Shown: positions 1-8,179, counted from the first letter of the stretch. The stretch is 64,000 nucleotides of DNA from Prochlorococcus marinus bv. HNLC2 (GCA_000218745.1 GL947595.1:1019082-1083081), one strand, 5' to 3'. The notes: a model not told the origin generated them from the letters alone. A program made the numbers and translations.

Positions 1-300
1 TTGAGTGGGAATAGTTCAAGAGTAAAAACCATGTCATAGTTTAGACAAAGGCTCACCCGAAGACTACTCGTTTTTTAATATTACCTATTTGCAATGGTTT
101 TTAGCATATAAGTTATCCTCAGGTTTCCTTCAGATAAAAATTCTTTTCTCTATAGAGAAATCGTAGAGTCTTAAATTTCTCTAAATTTTGGTTTTCAAGA
201 TTTTAAATTTATCTATACTCCTGGTAATGAGGTAGTTCTGATTCTTCTGGAGGAAAATAGTTATTGAAAGATTTATGGAACTTGCAAAGGTGAAATTTAA
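1..300. other. Non-coding AT-rich left edge
   Basis: No convincing gene is visible on either strand. The stretch contains a 16-bp perfect palindrome at 145-160 and a purine-rich AAAGGTGA a few bases before the ATG at 301, which probably serves as ribosome binding site for the next gene. The upstream neighbour lies outside the window, so part of this may be its 3' flank or a promoter. Confidence 0.5.
145..160. repeat. 16-bp perfect palindrome
   Basis: TTTCTCTATAGAGAAA reads identically on both strands. It lies about 140 bp upstream of the gene at 301. It could be a dimeric regulator site or a short hairpin. No regulator can be assigned from sequence. Confidence 0.45.
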
Positions 301-1011
301 ATGAGTGCAATTCCAAAAGAGTTATTCGGATTAAGAGTGGAGGTTCTTCGATCCAGAAGAAAAACTTCAGTACTTTATATAGTTGGCGATGAACTACAGA
401 TAAGAGTTCCAAATAAAGTAAGAGATAGAAAAATAGTTGAAATTCTTGAAACGAAAGAAAGATGGATTAGAAATAAAGCAATTCAATTACAAAGTCAACC
501 AATATCTAAAGAAAGAGAATTTATTAGTGGCGAATCTTTTGCTCTTTTTGGTAAGAATTTAAAGTTAAAAGTTTTAGAGGGAGGGAGAGTTGGAACTAAA
601 TTAGATGGTGATTATCTTTTGACGAATGTAAGAGCATCAGAGATTGAAGATGTAAGAAAATTTAGAATTAAAACTTATATCGAAAAATGGTATATCCAAG
701 AAGCATATAAAAGATTAGAAGAGAAAGTTATTAGGTATTCAGAAATTATTAAAGTATCTCCAAGAGAAATGAAAGTCAGAAACTACAAAACCAGATGGGG
801 TTCTTGTGATAAGAAAGGAAGATTAACTTTTAACTTTCATCTAATAAAAGCACCACATTCGATTGTTGATTATGTAGTTGTACATGAACTTTGTCATATG
901 CTTCAACCAAATCATTCAAAATTCTTTTGGAATGAAGTAGCAAAATATGACCCTTTATTTAAAGAGCATAAGAAATGGTTGAAATTGAATGGTGCAGAAT
1001 TAATTAGATAA
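301..1011 (+). CDS. YgjP/WLM-type metal-dependent hydrolase (DUF45)
   Basis: A 236-residue protein of the YgjP-like (DUF45, SprT-related) zinc metallopeptidase-like family. The C-terminal third carries the signature VVHELCHM, whose HExxH-type spacing (H-E-L-C-H) provides two metal-binding histidines and the catalytic glutamate. NHSKFFW follows, typical of the family's third ligand region. Just before it, RWGSCDKKGRLTFN is the other conserved block of the family. Length is usual. The ATG at 301 has a purine-rich ribosome binding site and no better upstream start. The biological substrate of this family is unsettled; in other bacteria members sit beside restriction genes, but here no such neighbours are seen. 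Confidence 0.85.
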   Translation: MSAIPKELFGLRVEVLRSRRKTSVLYIVGDELQIRVPNKVRDRKIVEILETKERWIRNKAIQLQSQPISKEREFISGESFALFGKNLKLKVLEGGRVGTKLDGDYLLTNVRASEIEDVRKFRIKTYIEKWYIQEAYKRLEEKVIRYSEIIKVSPREMKVRNYKTRWGSCDKKGRLTFNFHLIKAPHSIVDYVVVHELCHMLQPNHSKFFWNEVAKYDPLFKEHKKWLKLNGAELIR

Positions 1012-1063
1012 AGAGAAGGAAAGTTAAAGAAGATTTCTTTCCAGAATTTACCTAAAAATAAAT

Positions 1064-1087
1064 AAGAGGGCATTTGTTTGCCCTCTT
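1064..1087 (+). terminator. Hairpin after the YgjP-like gene
   Basis: A 9-bp perfect stem (AAGAGGGCA / TGCCCTCTT) with a 6-base loop starts 53 bases past the stop at 1011. The following bases (CGAGTC) are not a T-run, so it is either a weak intrinsic terminator or an RNA-stabilising hairpin. Confidence 0.45.
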
Positions 1088-1232
1088 CGAGTCTTGAACT
1101 TCTTTTTCCTAAATGTTTGAAGTTCCTTTGACTCCTGAATTATTTTTACTCCTACTGAATGGGAAAAGATAGTCGTGACAACCACAAAGCACTAATACTC
1201 GGGTAATAATACTCTATTAATTTCAAGTTTAA

Positions 1233-1264
1233 TAGGAGGACAATATAGATATAGATCTAGGAGG
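1233..1264 (+). promoter_or_regulatory. Duplicated strong Shine-Dalgarno (TAGGAGG x2)
   Basis: TAGGAGG occurs at 1233-1239 and again at 1258-1264. The second copy ends 4 bases before the ATG at 1269 and fixes that start. Most genes in this window have weak or no Shine-Dalgarno, so a near-perfect one is unusual here. The first copy has no start codon at suitable distance. An ATAGAT repeat lies between them. Confidence 0.6.
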
Positions 1265-1268
1265 TCTT

Positions 1269-1451
1269 ATGAAACTATTCAATCAATTCAATGTTCTTCC
1301 AAGATACTTAACTGCGTTTAACTATGCAGGATTAAAAGTTAACGAAACTCCAAAAGAACTTGAAAAATGTACTCCTGAATTTCAAAACTTTTGGGAGAAG
1401 GAATGTAGAGAACATCCAACAAATCAAAATTGTTTAATTTATTGTGACTGA
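1269..1451 (+). CDS. 60-residue protein with CP12-like C-terminus
   Basis: A small soluble 60-residue protein with four cysteines (34, 46, 55, 59). The tail has ECREHPTNQNCLIY, a Cys-x8-Cys followed by x2-Tyr. This is the layout of the C-terminal disulphide loop of CP12, the redox linker that joins GAPDH and phosphoribulokinase in the Calvin cycle; a typical CP12 tail reads CDENPEADECRxY. The N-terminal CP12 loop and the AWDxVEEL core are missing, and the first 30 residues are unlike CP12. The start is set by the very strong ribosome binding site. The gene stands alone between weakly conserved neighbours. The CP12 link is inference from motif spacing; it could be an unrelated cysteine-rich peptide. 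Confidence 0.6.
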   Translation: MKLFNQFNVLPRYLTAFNYAGLKVNETPKELEKCTPEFQNFWEKECREHPTNQNCLIYCD

Positions 1452-1550
1452 ATTATTAATTCTTAGTGTTTGTTAAATTAATTTACTCTAAGAAAGATGA
1501 TTTATTTGGGTTTTATTCCAGAAAATCATTCATAAAAGGTACTTAAATAC

Positions 1551-1604
1551 TCCTGCTATGATTATGTTTTTATTTGTAACTATTGATAGTAATTAATAGC
1601 GGGA
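1551..1604. repeat. Inverted repeat with nested hairpin
   Basis: TCCTGCTAT at 1551-1559 pairs with ATAGCGGGA at 1596-1604 (nine pairs including one G-U), and the loop holds a second small stem ACTA/TAGT at 1579-1590. It sits between convergent genes, so it may be a terminator or a small structured RNA. There is no clear T-run. Confidence 0.35.
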
Positions 1605-1638
1605 TTTAATTATTTGTAGAAGTTTAAGAATTTAATTT

Positions 1639-1905
1639 TTACTCTATTAGATTTGATTGCTTCATACAGGAAATTAATCTTTTTTGAGCAGTTTCCTCAA
1701 ATCCCATTTTAAAGAATTTAAAATACTCGCTTTTTTCTTTACAAACTTCTTCTTTTTGTTTATATAAAATCTTTTTTTCTAAGAACTCAAGTCTTGCATT
1801 TTTTCTGTTTTCAAGAAGATCTAATGTATGAGGTATGCTATTGAGCACAAATCCAATACAAAAAAAATAAATAACTGTTTTATAGTTTTTTTTAAACAAA
1901 TTCAT
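1639..1905 (-). CDS. Hypothetical small single-pass membrane protein
   Basis: An 88-residue protein I do not recognise. Residues about 9-27 form one hydrophobic segment (YFFCIGFVLNSIP) after a Lys-rich N-terminus, so the N-terminus probably stays cytoplasmic. The rest is charged and helical (LEFLEKKILYKQKEE) with two cysteines. Codon use is AT-rich like its surroundings. The lack of a strong ribosome binding site and the isolated position keep confidence moderate. Confidence 0.5.
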   Translation of the reverse strand: MNLFKKNYKTVIYFFCIGFVLNSIPHTLDLLENRKNARLEFLEKKILYKQKEEVCKEKSEYFKFFKMGFEETAQKRLISCMKQSNLIE

Positions 1906-2108
1906 ATCTTATTTATTTCATATTTAGAGAATAAAGTTTTAAAAATTTATAGTTAAAGTCTAAGTTATTCCTTAAAAAATTCAATTTATTATTGATTATT
2001 TTTGAAAAATGGAGGTAATTTTGAAGAAAAGTGATGAAATTTTTAATTCAAAAGACTTTATTTTTTATTAATTAATTATTAGTAGGCAAATTTTAATTCT
2101 AAAGTAGG

Positions 2109-2300
2109 ATGGTTTTGAATAAAAAATTAAAAATGAACTTTAAAGAAAGAGGAATAACAGTTGGCGATTTATTGATTTTTATAATAGTTGTTTTAATTTC
2201 TTTTTTTTCTATTTCTAAAATTAGAAATGATAATAGTCAGAAATCATTAAGCTATTTTTTTATGAATAATTATCATGATGTGCAAAATAGAGATATTTAA
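2109..2300 (+). CDS. Hypothetical small membrane protein, pilin-like N-terminus
   Basis: A 63-residue protein with one hydrophobic helix at residues about 17-34. The stretch KERGITVGDLLIFIIVVLI resembles a type IV prepilin cleavage site: charged leader, glycine, then hydrophobic residues with an acidic residue at +5 (here Asp instead of the usual Glu). The body after the helix is only about 28 residues, too short for a normal pilin. It could equally be an ordinary single-pass membrane peptide. No pilus genes are nearby. Confidence 0.45.
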   Translation: MVLNKKLKMNFKERGITVGDLLIFIIVVLISFFSISKIRNDNSQKSLSYFFMNNYHDVQNRDI

Positions 2301-2363
2301 TTTAATTTTGAAAGTTAGGAATTAATCCTTGATACTGATTTATGCTGTTAAGTTTTATAAGTT

Positions 2364-3080
2364 ATGAGTAGGTTTATAAAATTAAGTAGATCTACTGTTG
2401 AAAGATATATTCAATGCCAAAGATGTTGTTATTTAGAGAAAAATCATAATATTAGGCCGCCCTCTTTACCTTTCACATTGAATATTGCTGTAGATAATTT
2501 ATGTAAAAATGAGTTTGATTTTTATCGTGAAAAACAAGAACCACATCCTTTGTTTAAAAAGCATCAAATAGATGCGGTTCCTTTTAAACATGATCATATC
2601 GATATTTGGAGAAATAATTTTCAAGGACTGAGATATAAATCCTTAGATTATAACTATGATTTTGGTGGTGCAATTGATGATGTTTGGCAAAACAGAAGTG
2701 GAGAATTAATAGTTGCAGATGTTAAAGCTACATCTAGAAATGAATTTAATTGGTTGGAAACTTTTCAAAAATATGACTATCCAAAAGCTTATAAAAGGCA
2801 GCTTGAAATGTATCAATGGCTTTTAAGAAAAAAAGGATTTAAAGTATCTAACGAAGCTTATTTGCTTTACTTTAATGGTAAAAAGAATGAAAAATTTTTT
2901 AATAATACACTTCAATTTGATACTCATTTGATTAAATTAGATTGCTCATCTGAATGGGTCGAGCAAGCTATTCTTGATACTGTAAATTTATTAAGATCAA
3001 GTACGTTTCCAAAGCCATCGACAAAATGTGATTTTTGTAATTACATTAAGAAAAGATGGAATTTAGCTAAAAATACCTGA
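2364..3080 (+). CDS. PD-(D/E)XK nuclease, Cas4/RecB-like
   Basis: A 238-residue protein. The middle shows the PD-(D/E)XK core as GAIDDVW then a strand and VADVKAT, giving acidic Asp, Asp and catalytic Lys. QLEMYQWLL follows, the helix QxxxY motif typical of RecB/Cas4-type nucleases. Cysteines at the N-terminus (CQRCC, about 18-22) and C-terminus (CDFC, about 224-227) are arranged like the four Fe-S ligands of Cas4 and AddB. No CRISPR array, Cas1/Cas2 or helicase lies nearby, so it is probably a stand-alone repair or DNA-processing nuclease. Activity and cluster are inference from motifs. Confidence 0.7.
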   Translation: MSRFIKLSRSTVERYIQCQRCCYLEKNHNIRPPSLPFTLNIAVDNLCKNEFDFYREKQEPHPLFKKHQIDAVPFKHDHIDIWRNNFQGLRYKSLDYNYDFGGAIDDVWQNRSGELIVADVKATSRNEFNWLETFQKYDYPKAYKRQLEMYQWLLRKKGFKVSNEAYLLYFNGKKNEKFFNNTLQFDTHLIKLDCSSEWVEQAILDTVNLLRSSTFPKPSTKCDFCNYIKKRWNLAKNT

Positions 3081-3144
3081 TATTAATTTTTGTTGACCTG
3101 GTAATTAAATAAATCGAAGCTAATCTTAAAAGGAACTATAACCA

Positions 3145-3759
3145 ATGATTTTGGCTTTTTTACAAACAAAAGATAATAAATTAAGCAATAAATTACAAAA
3201 GGATATTATCAAAATTGGTGGTAAGACAATTTTTCTTAATCCATTTTTATATTGGAGGAGAATTGATCAGAATACAAATAGATGGCTTAGAGAGCCTGGT
3301 CAAATTGCAGAATTGCAAATAAAAACTAATAGAAATAGATTTTATCCAGAAGCGGATTGGGAGTCTTTAAATAATGATCAAAAAGCTCTTAAGGATGGAA
3401 CTATTGAAATGTTTTTAAAAACATTAGAGTTGATTTCTACTTTTCATCCTGATTTAAATTCTGGACAACTTTTAGAAGTTGAGAGAAAAATGATAATTAG
3501 TAAAAAATATTCTTTTGAAAAATGGGTACAACAATCTTTTGTAAAAAGAGCTAATGCACAATTAAGAGAAAAAAGAAAATTTGAAAGGATAAAATTTATA
3601 AGTAGATGGAAAGAATGGTTATCTTTAGAAGAAACTCACAAGGCTCTGCTACCGGTTATTATTATGATATTCGTTTCGTCATTTATAGGGTGGTCGGCAG
3701 GTATTTCACAAAATAGCTGCAATCCTTATTTTGAAGACTCTTTGAACAGTAAAATCTAA
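3145..3759 (+). CDS. Conserved hypothetical with C-terminal membrane segment
   Basis: A 204-residue protein I do not recognise. The first 165 residues are soluble and rich in Lys, Arg and Trp (FLYWRRIDQNTNRWL). A single hydrophobic segment at about residues 165-185 (LLPVIIMIFVSSFIGWSAG) would anchor it with a short outside tail. It lies 64 bp after the nuclease gene and directly before 3763, on the same strand, so it may share a transcript with the PBP2 gene. A role near the membrane is an inference only. Confidence 0.6.
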   Translation: MILAFLQTKDNKLSNKLQKDIIKIGGKTIFLNPFLYWRRIDQNTNRWLREPGQIAELQIKTNRNRFYPEADWESLNNDQKALKDGTIEMFLKTLELISTFHPDLNSGQLLEVERKMIISKKYSFEKWVQQSFVKRANAQLREKRKFERIKFISRWKEWLSLEETHKALLPVIIMIFVSSFIGWSAGISQNSCNPYFEDSLNSKI

Positions 3760-3762
3760 AAT

Positions 3763-4071
3763 ATGGCAGATTTTTTTGATAGCTTAAATCAGTTTTTAAA
3801 AAAAGATTTTGTATCTGACTTTAAAAAAATCTTAGAGAATCCTAATAACTTATCAGAAAATATAATCAGTTATTTAAATAAAAATAAAATTGATTTAAAC
3901 AATATTATTGATATGAAAGAAAATGAAAAAACAATAGATTGTGATCCTATTAAAGATGAAAATATAGATATTCAAAATGATAGTAATGATTATGAAAATT
4001 TATTTTTGAGACTTAATAATATTGAAAATACAATGAATGAAATAAAAGAATATCTACAAAAAGATAATTGA
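3763..4071 (+). CDS. Small acidic protein preceding PBP2
   Basis: A 102-residue acidic, Asn/Asp/Glu/Lys-rich protein of unknown function. No membrane segment is seen. The C-terminal LNNIENTMNEIKEYL has heptad-like hydrophobic spacing and may form a coiled coil. It starts 3 bases after the previous stop, and its own stop overlaps the TTG start of PBP2 (shared TTGA at 4068-4071), so the three genes look co-translated. The low-complexity sequence is typical of AT-rich genomes; the tight spacing supports a real gene. Confidence 0.6.
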   Translation: MADFFDSLNQFLKKDFVSDFKKILENPNNLSENIISYLNKNKIDLNNIIDMKENEKTIDCDPIKDENIDIQNDSNDYENLFLRLNNIENTMNEIKEYLQKDN

Positions 4072-5858
4072 TTAATAATAAGTTTAATAAAAAATTTGTA
4101 CGTTTAAATAATCAGCCTTTGATACTGATTTTGTTATCATCGTTGGCTTTTTTATTGATATTATTTAGGCTTATTTATTTACAGGTTTTAAATCACCAAA
4201 AGTATCAAAATATGTCTGATCAAAATAGGATTAGGCTTATTGCTACCGAGCCAATAAGAGGACGCATTATTGATAAAAATGGAGAAGTTCTTGCAAATAG
4301 CAAATTAAATTATTCCTTAGTGGTCAAGCCACAAATTATAAATCAAAAGATTTGGGATTCATATAAATATAAACTTGCTAAATTATTGAACTTAGATGTA
4401 GATAAATTAGACAGCAAATATAATAATTTCAATACTGGTAATCAACGTTTTTCTATAAAATTATCAGATTCTTTATCAATAGAACAGCTTATTCGATTTA
4501 AAGAAAACGAAAGAGATTTTAAAGGTATAGAAATTGCTGAGAAAGTTATTAGAAATTATCCATATAAGACATTAGCTGCTCATGCTCTTGGTTATACGTC
4601 CCCAGTAACTGAATTAGAATTTAAAATTTTATCAAAAAAAGGTTACCGATTAAATGATTTGATAGGAAGAACTGGCGTTGAGCATGCTTATGAAGATTAT
4701 TTGCGAGGTCAATGGGGTGGTGAGATGATAGAAGTTGATGCGGCAGGTAATTATCAAAAGTCTTTAGGTGTAAAACCATCCAAAAAGGGAAGGGATGTTA
4801 AATTAACAATTGATTTAAAGTTACAGCAAGTCGCCGAGGAAGTTCTTCTTGATAAAAAAGGTGGAGCTTTGATAGCAATGGATCCAAGAGATGGAGCCAT
4901 AAGAGCCATTGCAAGTAAACCTACATTTGATCTGAATTTTTTTTCCAGAGAATTTAAACCTGAAAAAGAATATAATGAATTGTTTTTTTCTGAAAAGAAA
5001 CCTTTATTCAATAGAGCTTTAAATGCATATGATCCAGGAAGTGTATGGAAAATTGTAACTGCTTTAGCAGGCTTAGAGTCAGGAAAGTTTCCTGCAGATA
5101 TATTGCTAGAGACCAAACCTTGCATTACATATGGGAGTCAATGCTTTCGTGAACATAATGATCTTGGATTTGGTTTTATTGGATATGAAGATGCACTAAG
5201 AGTTTCTAGTAATACATTTTTTTATCAAGTTGGCTATGGAGTTGGAGTAGATGAGATTTATAAAATTTCTAAAAAACTTGGATTTTCTCAGTTATCAGGT
5301 ATTGAATTATCTGAACAAGAGAATAGAGGTCTCATAGCAAATAGTGAATGGGCTAAATCTGGTAGAGGTTGGGGCGACCCTGGAACAACTCCATGGATTC
5401 CAGAAGATATAGCGAGTATGTCTATTGGACAATTTGTAGTTCAAGTAACACCTATACAATTAGCAAAAGCTTATGCTGCAATTGCTAATGGAGGTTATTT
5501 AGTAAAACCTCATTTATCAAAACTACATGTTTCTGGGGATGATATTAAAAGAAAAAAAATTGAAATAAATCCAAAAAATATTATTACTATTCAAAATGGC
5601 TTGAAAAAAGTTGTTCAATCTGGCACAGGTGTTGCTATAAACTATGGCACTATTAATCTACCTCCTGTATCCGGTAAAACAGGTACTGCTGAAGATGGAA
5701 CTGGAGGTGCAGACCATGCATGGTTTGTTTGTTATTCTCCTTCAGAAAATAGTGAATTAGTTGTCGTGGCATTCGCAGAAAATACGCCAGGAGGTGGATC
5801 AGTTCATGCTCTGCCCATGGCAAGAAAAATTTTAGAGGCGTGGCATGGAAATAATTAG
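4068..5858 (+). CDS. mrdA: Penicillin-binding protein 2 (transpeptidase)
   Basis: A 596-residue class B penicillin-binding protein that cross-links peptidoglycan during cell elongation. Residues about 18-40 are an uncleaved membrane anchor (LILILLSSLAFLLILF). The PBP dimerisation domain follows (EPIRGRIIDKNGEVLA). The transpeptidase motifs are all present: SVWK with nucleophile Ser325 and Lys328, SSN at 380-382, and KTGT at 537-540. The start is TTG at 4068, overlapping the upstream stop in TTGA, which suggests translational coupling; the length fits the family. Family assignment is secure. PBP2 rather than PBP3/FtsI is likely because the N-terminal block and GxxGVEHAYEDYLRG segment are PBP2-like. 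Confidence 0.92.
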   Translation: MINNKFNKKFVRLNNQPLILILLSSLAFLLILFRLIYLQVLNHQKYQNMSDQNRIRLIATEPIRGRIIDKNGEVLANSKLNYSLVVKPQIINQKIWDSYKYKLAKLLNLDVDKLDSKYNNFNTGNQRFSIKLSDSLSIEQLIRFKENERDFKGIEIAEKVIRNYPYKTLAAHALGYTSPVTELEFKILSKKGYRLNDLIGRTGVEHAYEDYLRGQWGGEMIEVDAAGNYQKSLGVKPSKKGRDVKLTIDLKLQQVAEEVLLDKKGGALIAMDPRDGAIRAIASKPTFDLNFFSREFKPEKEYNELFFSEKKPLFNRALNAYDPGSVWKIVTALAGLESGKFPADILLETKPCITYGSQCFREHNDLGFGFIGYEDALRVSSNTFFYQVGYGVGVDEIYKISKKLGFSQLSGIELSEQENRGLIANSEWAKSGRGWGDPGTTPWIPEDIASMSIGQFVVQVTPIQLAKAYAAIANGGYLVKPHLSKLHVSGDDIKRKKIEINPKNIITIQNGLKKVVQSGTGVAINYGTINLPPVSGKTGTAEDGTGGADHAWFVCYSPSENSELVVVAFAENTPGGGSVHALPMARKILEAWHGNN

Positions 5859-5862
5859 TTTA

Positions 5863-6393
5863 TTATTTATTCAAATCAAGTCTTTTCATTTGAATTAGTC
5901 TTTGAATTATGTCTTCTATGGTTTTTTCTTCTGCAGGTTTGTTGTAGTTGGCTGATAAGTGTCTGCCAACTACTTGAGCACCCAGATGTGCTAATTGCAT
6001 TCTCAAAGAGGTTATTAATTCGATACCAGGTCCTCCGGAGAAGGTCGCGATTGCAATAGGTTGCCCATTAAAAAGATTTCTGAAGTCATCTCCTGAAATA
6101 GATAACCATGCAATAAGATTTGAAAGTATTGGAGGGATAGATCCATTATATTCAGGTGCACAAATAATCCATTTGTCAATTGCAAATAATTTTTCTTTTA
6201 TTAAATTAACTACATCAGGTATATCCTTATTTGAGTGAATTCTTGGGTTATATAAGGGTATATCTAATGTAGTTAAATCTAAAATCTCAGAAGATATATT
6301 TAATTCTTGACTTTTTTTTTGAAAATCATTTGAAAGTTCTAGGTTCTTTCCATTACTTGCAGAAATAATAATAAGGTTTGAGTCGTTTCCCAT
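5863..6393 (-). CDS. NADPH-dependent FMN reductase family protein
   Basis: A 176-residue flavodoxin-fold protein of the NADPH-dependent FMN reductase family (ChrR/YieF-like quinone or flavin reductases). The N-terminal strand and phosphate loop read IIISASNGKNLE. The family signature appears as APEYNGSIPPILSNLIAWL, which binds FMN, and AIATFSGGPG follows. It lies 17 bp downstream of flv1 on the same strand, so it may be co-transcribed with the flavodiiron genes and could work with them in electron disposal. That link is inference. The true electron acceptor is unknown. Confidence 0.85.
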   Translation of the reverse strand: MGNDSNLIIISASNGKNLELSNDFQKKSQELNISSEILDLTTLDIPLYNPRIHSNKDIPDVVNLIKEKLFAIDKWIICAPEYNGSIPPILSNLIAWLSISGDDFRNLFNGQPIAIATFSGGPGIELITSLRMQLAHLGAQVVGRHLSANYNKPAEEKTIEDIIQRLIQMKRLDLNK

Positions 6394-6409
6394 TGTTTAA
6401 AAATTAGAA

Positions 6410-8179
6410 TTAATAATTTGAACCACTTTTACGATGATGCACAGCAGTTAAATCATCTTTATTGAGTACATTTCCATAGTTTACCTCAGCATAAATAACC
6501 CAATGATCTCCGCATTCCATTCTCTCTTTTACTGAGGCATCTAACCAAGCTAATGCATCAGGAATAATTATTTGTCCATTGGGCGTTTCTTCTGTTTCTA
6601 AGCCTGAGAATCTATCTTCGCCTGGAGCAAAGGGTTTAGAGAATCTCTTTAAAGGTTCTTTTAAATTATTAGAATTTAATATGTTAAGAGCAAATGAGTC
6701 ACCTTTTTGAAGAATTGATTCAACTGCTCTGTCTTTCGCAACAGAGATGCTTAATCCCGGAGGCGAGAAGCTTGCTTGACTTACCCAAGAAGCAAGCATG
6801 GCGCTTCTGATATTATTTTCTCCTTTACCTTTGGAAGCTGTTAACACACATAATGAACCGACAACTCTGCCTAAGGCTTGAAGGGTCGGGTTCGTTTTGC
6901 TTGATATCATACCAGTATCAGATTTACGTGTTTTTTGTCTTGATTTTTTAAGTATCTTTCTGCCAAAATGTGTCCCAATTTCTTCAATTTCCTTTATTTT
7001 TGGCTTATTAGGACTAAATTTTATTCTGATTGGTTCAAAACTAAAAGTAAAACCTCCATCTTTTAGTTTTGATTCAAGTAAATCAATAGCTTCTCCACTC
7101 CAGCCAAAACTGCCAAATACTCCTATAGGTTTTTCTCTATCTCCTTCTGATAATATGCTCCCAAGTGCGCTAACTATTGGAGTTGGAGCATGGCCTCCTA
7201 GAGTAGGAGTGCCTAAAAGATATCCATCTGCTTTTTGTATAGATTTGATTAATTCCTCGTTAGAGGTGAATTCACAATTAATACTTTCTACTTCAACTGA
7301 TGTTGAGGTGACTCCTTTAGCTAAAGCATCTCCTATTGAGGCTGTATTTCCATATGCACTAGCATAAATCAATACAATTTTTGGTTTATTAGTTGATAAG
7401 CTTTCTCCCCATCGAATGTAATCATTTATAAAACTTTTAAGACTATACTCAATAGCAGGTCCATGTAATGGAGCAATAATCTTAATATCAAATTCAGATA
7501 TTTTTTCTGCCAGAGAAGTTATTTGAGAAGACATTGGAGTCATTAAACAATTGTAAAAATGTTTTCTATCTTCCTCTGTGGATAGTCTATTGCTCTCCGA
7601 CCACTCATCGCAGGCTAAATGACATGAAAATAATTTCTCACTAAAAAGTATTCCAGAAGTCTCTTCATAGACAATTAATCCTCCAGGCCATCGAGCGGTT
7701 GGTGCAGGTATTAAATGAAAAATATTATTCTTGAAAACTAATTTTATCTCTTTCTTGATTAAATTGATTTGAGGAAGTTTTACTTCTAAATAATCATTTT
7801 TGCCTGGTTTTTTTTGGTCCCATAATTCGCAAATCAACTTTTTTCCAGGTATTGAACATGTAATTGTTAGATCTGTAAAATTATTTGCTGTGTTTTTTAT
7901 AGTTTCAACTATTTTTGGGCTTATATGTCCAGTTATGATATTTAATTTTTTTAGATTAAATTCTTCAAAGTAATAATTTAATTTTTGTATAAAATTTGCA
8001 GCATAGGTGATTTCTGGCGGATGAATTATCGTTAATAAATCATCTTCAATAAAAATAAAAGTATTAAAAGAAGTACCCTTTTCCAAATTAAATTCTAATT
8101 CAAATTTTTCTTTTTTTATATCAAGAAATCTTATGCAATTTAAATTAGGACTTATATTAAAATCTAGTAATTTTTGCAT
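6410..8179 (-). CDS. flv1: Flavodiiron protein Flv1 type
   Basis: A 589-residue A-type cyanobacterial flavodiiron protein with three domains: metallo-beta-lactamase-like (about 1-255), flavodoxin (about 266-405, VLIYASAYGNTASIG) and a C-terminal flavin reductase (about 430-589). With Flv3 it reduces O2 to water using electrons from photosystem I. The diiron ligand motif HxExDH is replaced here by HISPKI (His85), so canonical iron ligands are missing, which is the known mark of Flv1/Flv4. The N-terminal domain also starts unusually short. It lies 44 bp downstream of flv3 in the same direction. Flv1 rather than Flv4 is chosen because the partner is Flv3-like and no flv2-flv4 operon is present. 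Confidence 0.88.
   Translation of the reverse strand: MQKLLDFNISPNLNCIRFLDIKKEKFELEFNLEKGTSFNTFIFIEDDLLTIIHPPEITYAANFIQKLNYYFEEFNLKKLNIITGHISPKIVETIKNTANNFTDLTITCSIPGKKLICELWDQKKPGKNDYLEVKLPQINLIKKEIKLVFKNNIFHLIPAPTARWPGGLIVYEETSGILFSEKLFSCHLACDEWSESNRLSTEEDRKHFYNCLMTPMSSQITSLAEKISEFDIKIIAPLHGPAIEYSLKSFINDYIRWGESLSTNKPKIVLIYASAYGNTASIGDALAKGVTSTSVEVESINCEFTSNEELIKSIQKADGYLLGTPTLGGHAPTPIVSALGSILSEGDREKPIGVFGSFGWSGEAIDLLESKLKDGGFTFSFEPIRIKFSPNKPKIKEIEEIGTHFGRKILKKSRQKTRKSDTGMISSKTNPTLQALGRVVGSLCVLTASKGKGENNIRSAMLASWVSQASFSPPGLSISVAKDRAVESILQKGDSFALNILNSNNLKEPLKRFSKPFAPGEDRFSGLETEETPNGQIIIPDALAWLDASVKERMECGDHWVIYAEVNYGNVLNKDDLTAVHHRKSGSNY

Noticed and set aside
2364-3080. CRISPR-Cas system suggested by a Cas4-like protein
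   Set aside because: No repeat array with regular spacers and no Cas1, Cas2 or effector gene is visible anywhere in the window.
4754-5125. Minus-strand open frame inside the PBP2 gene
   Set aside because: PBP2 motifs are intact on the plus strand, and the opposite frame has no recognisable domain.
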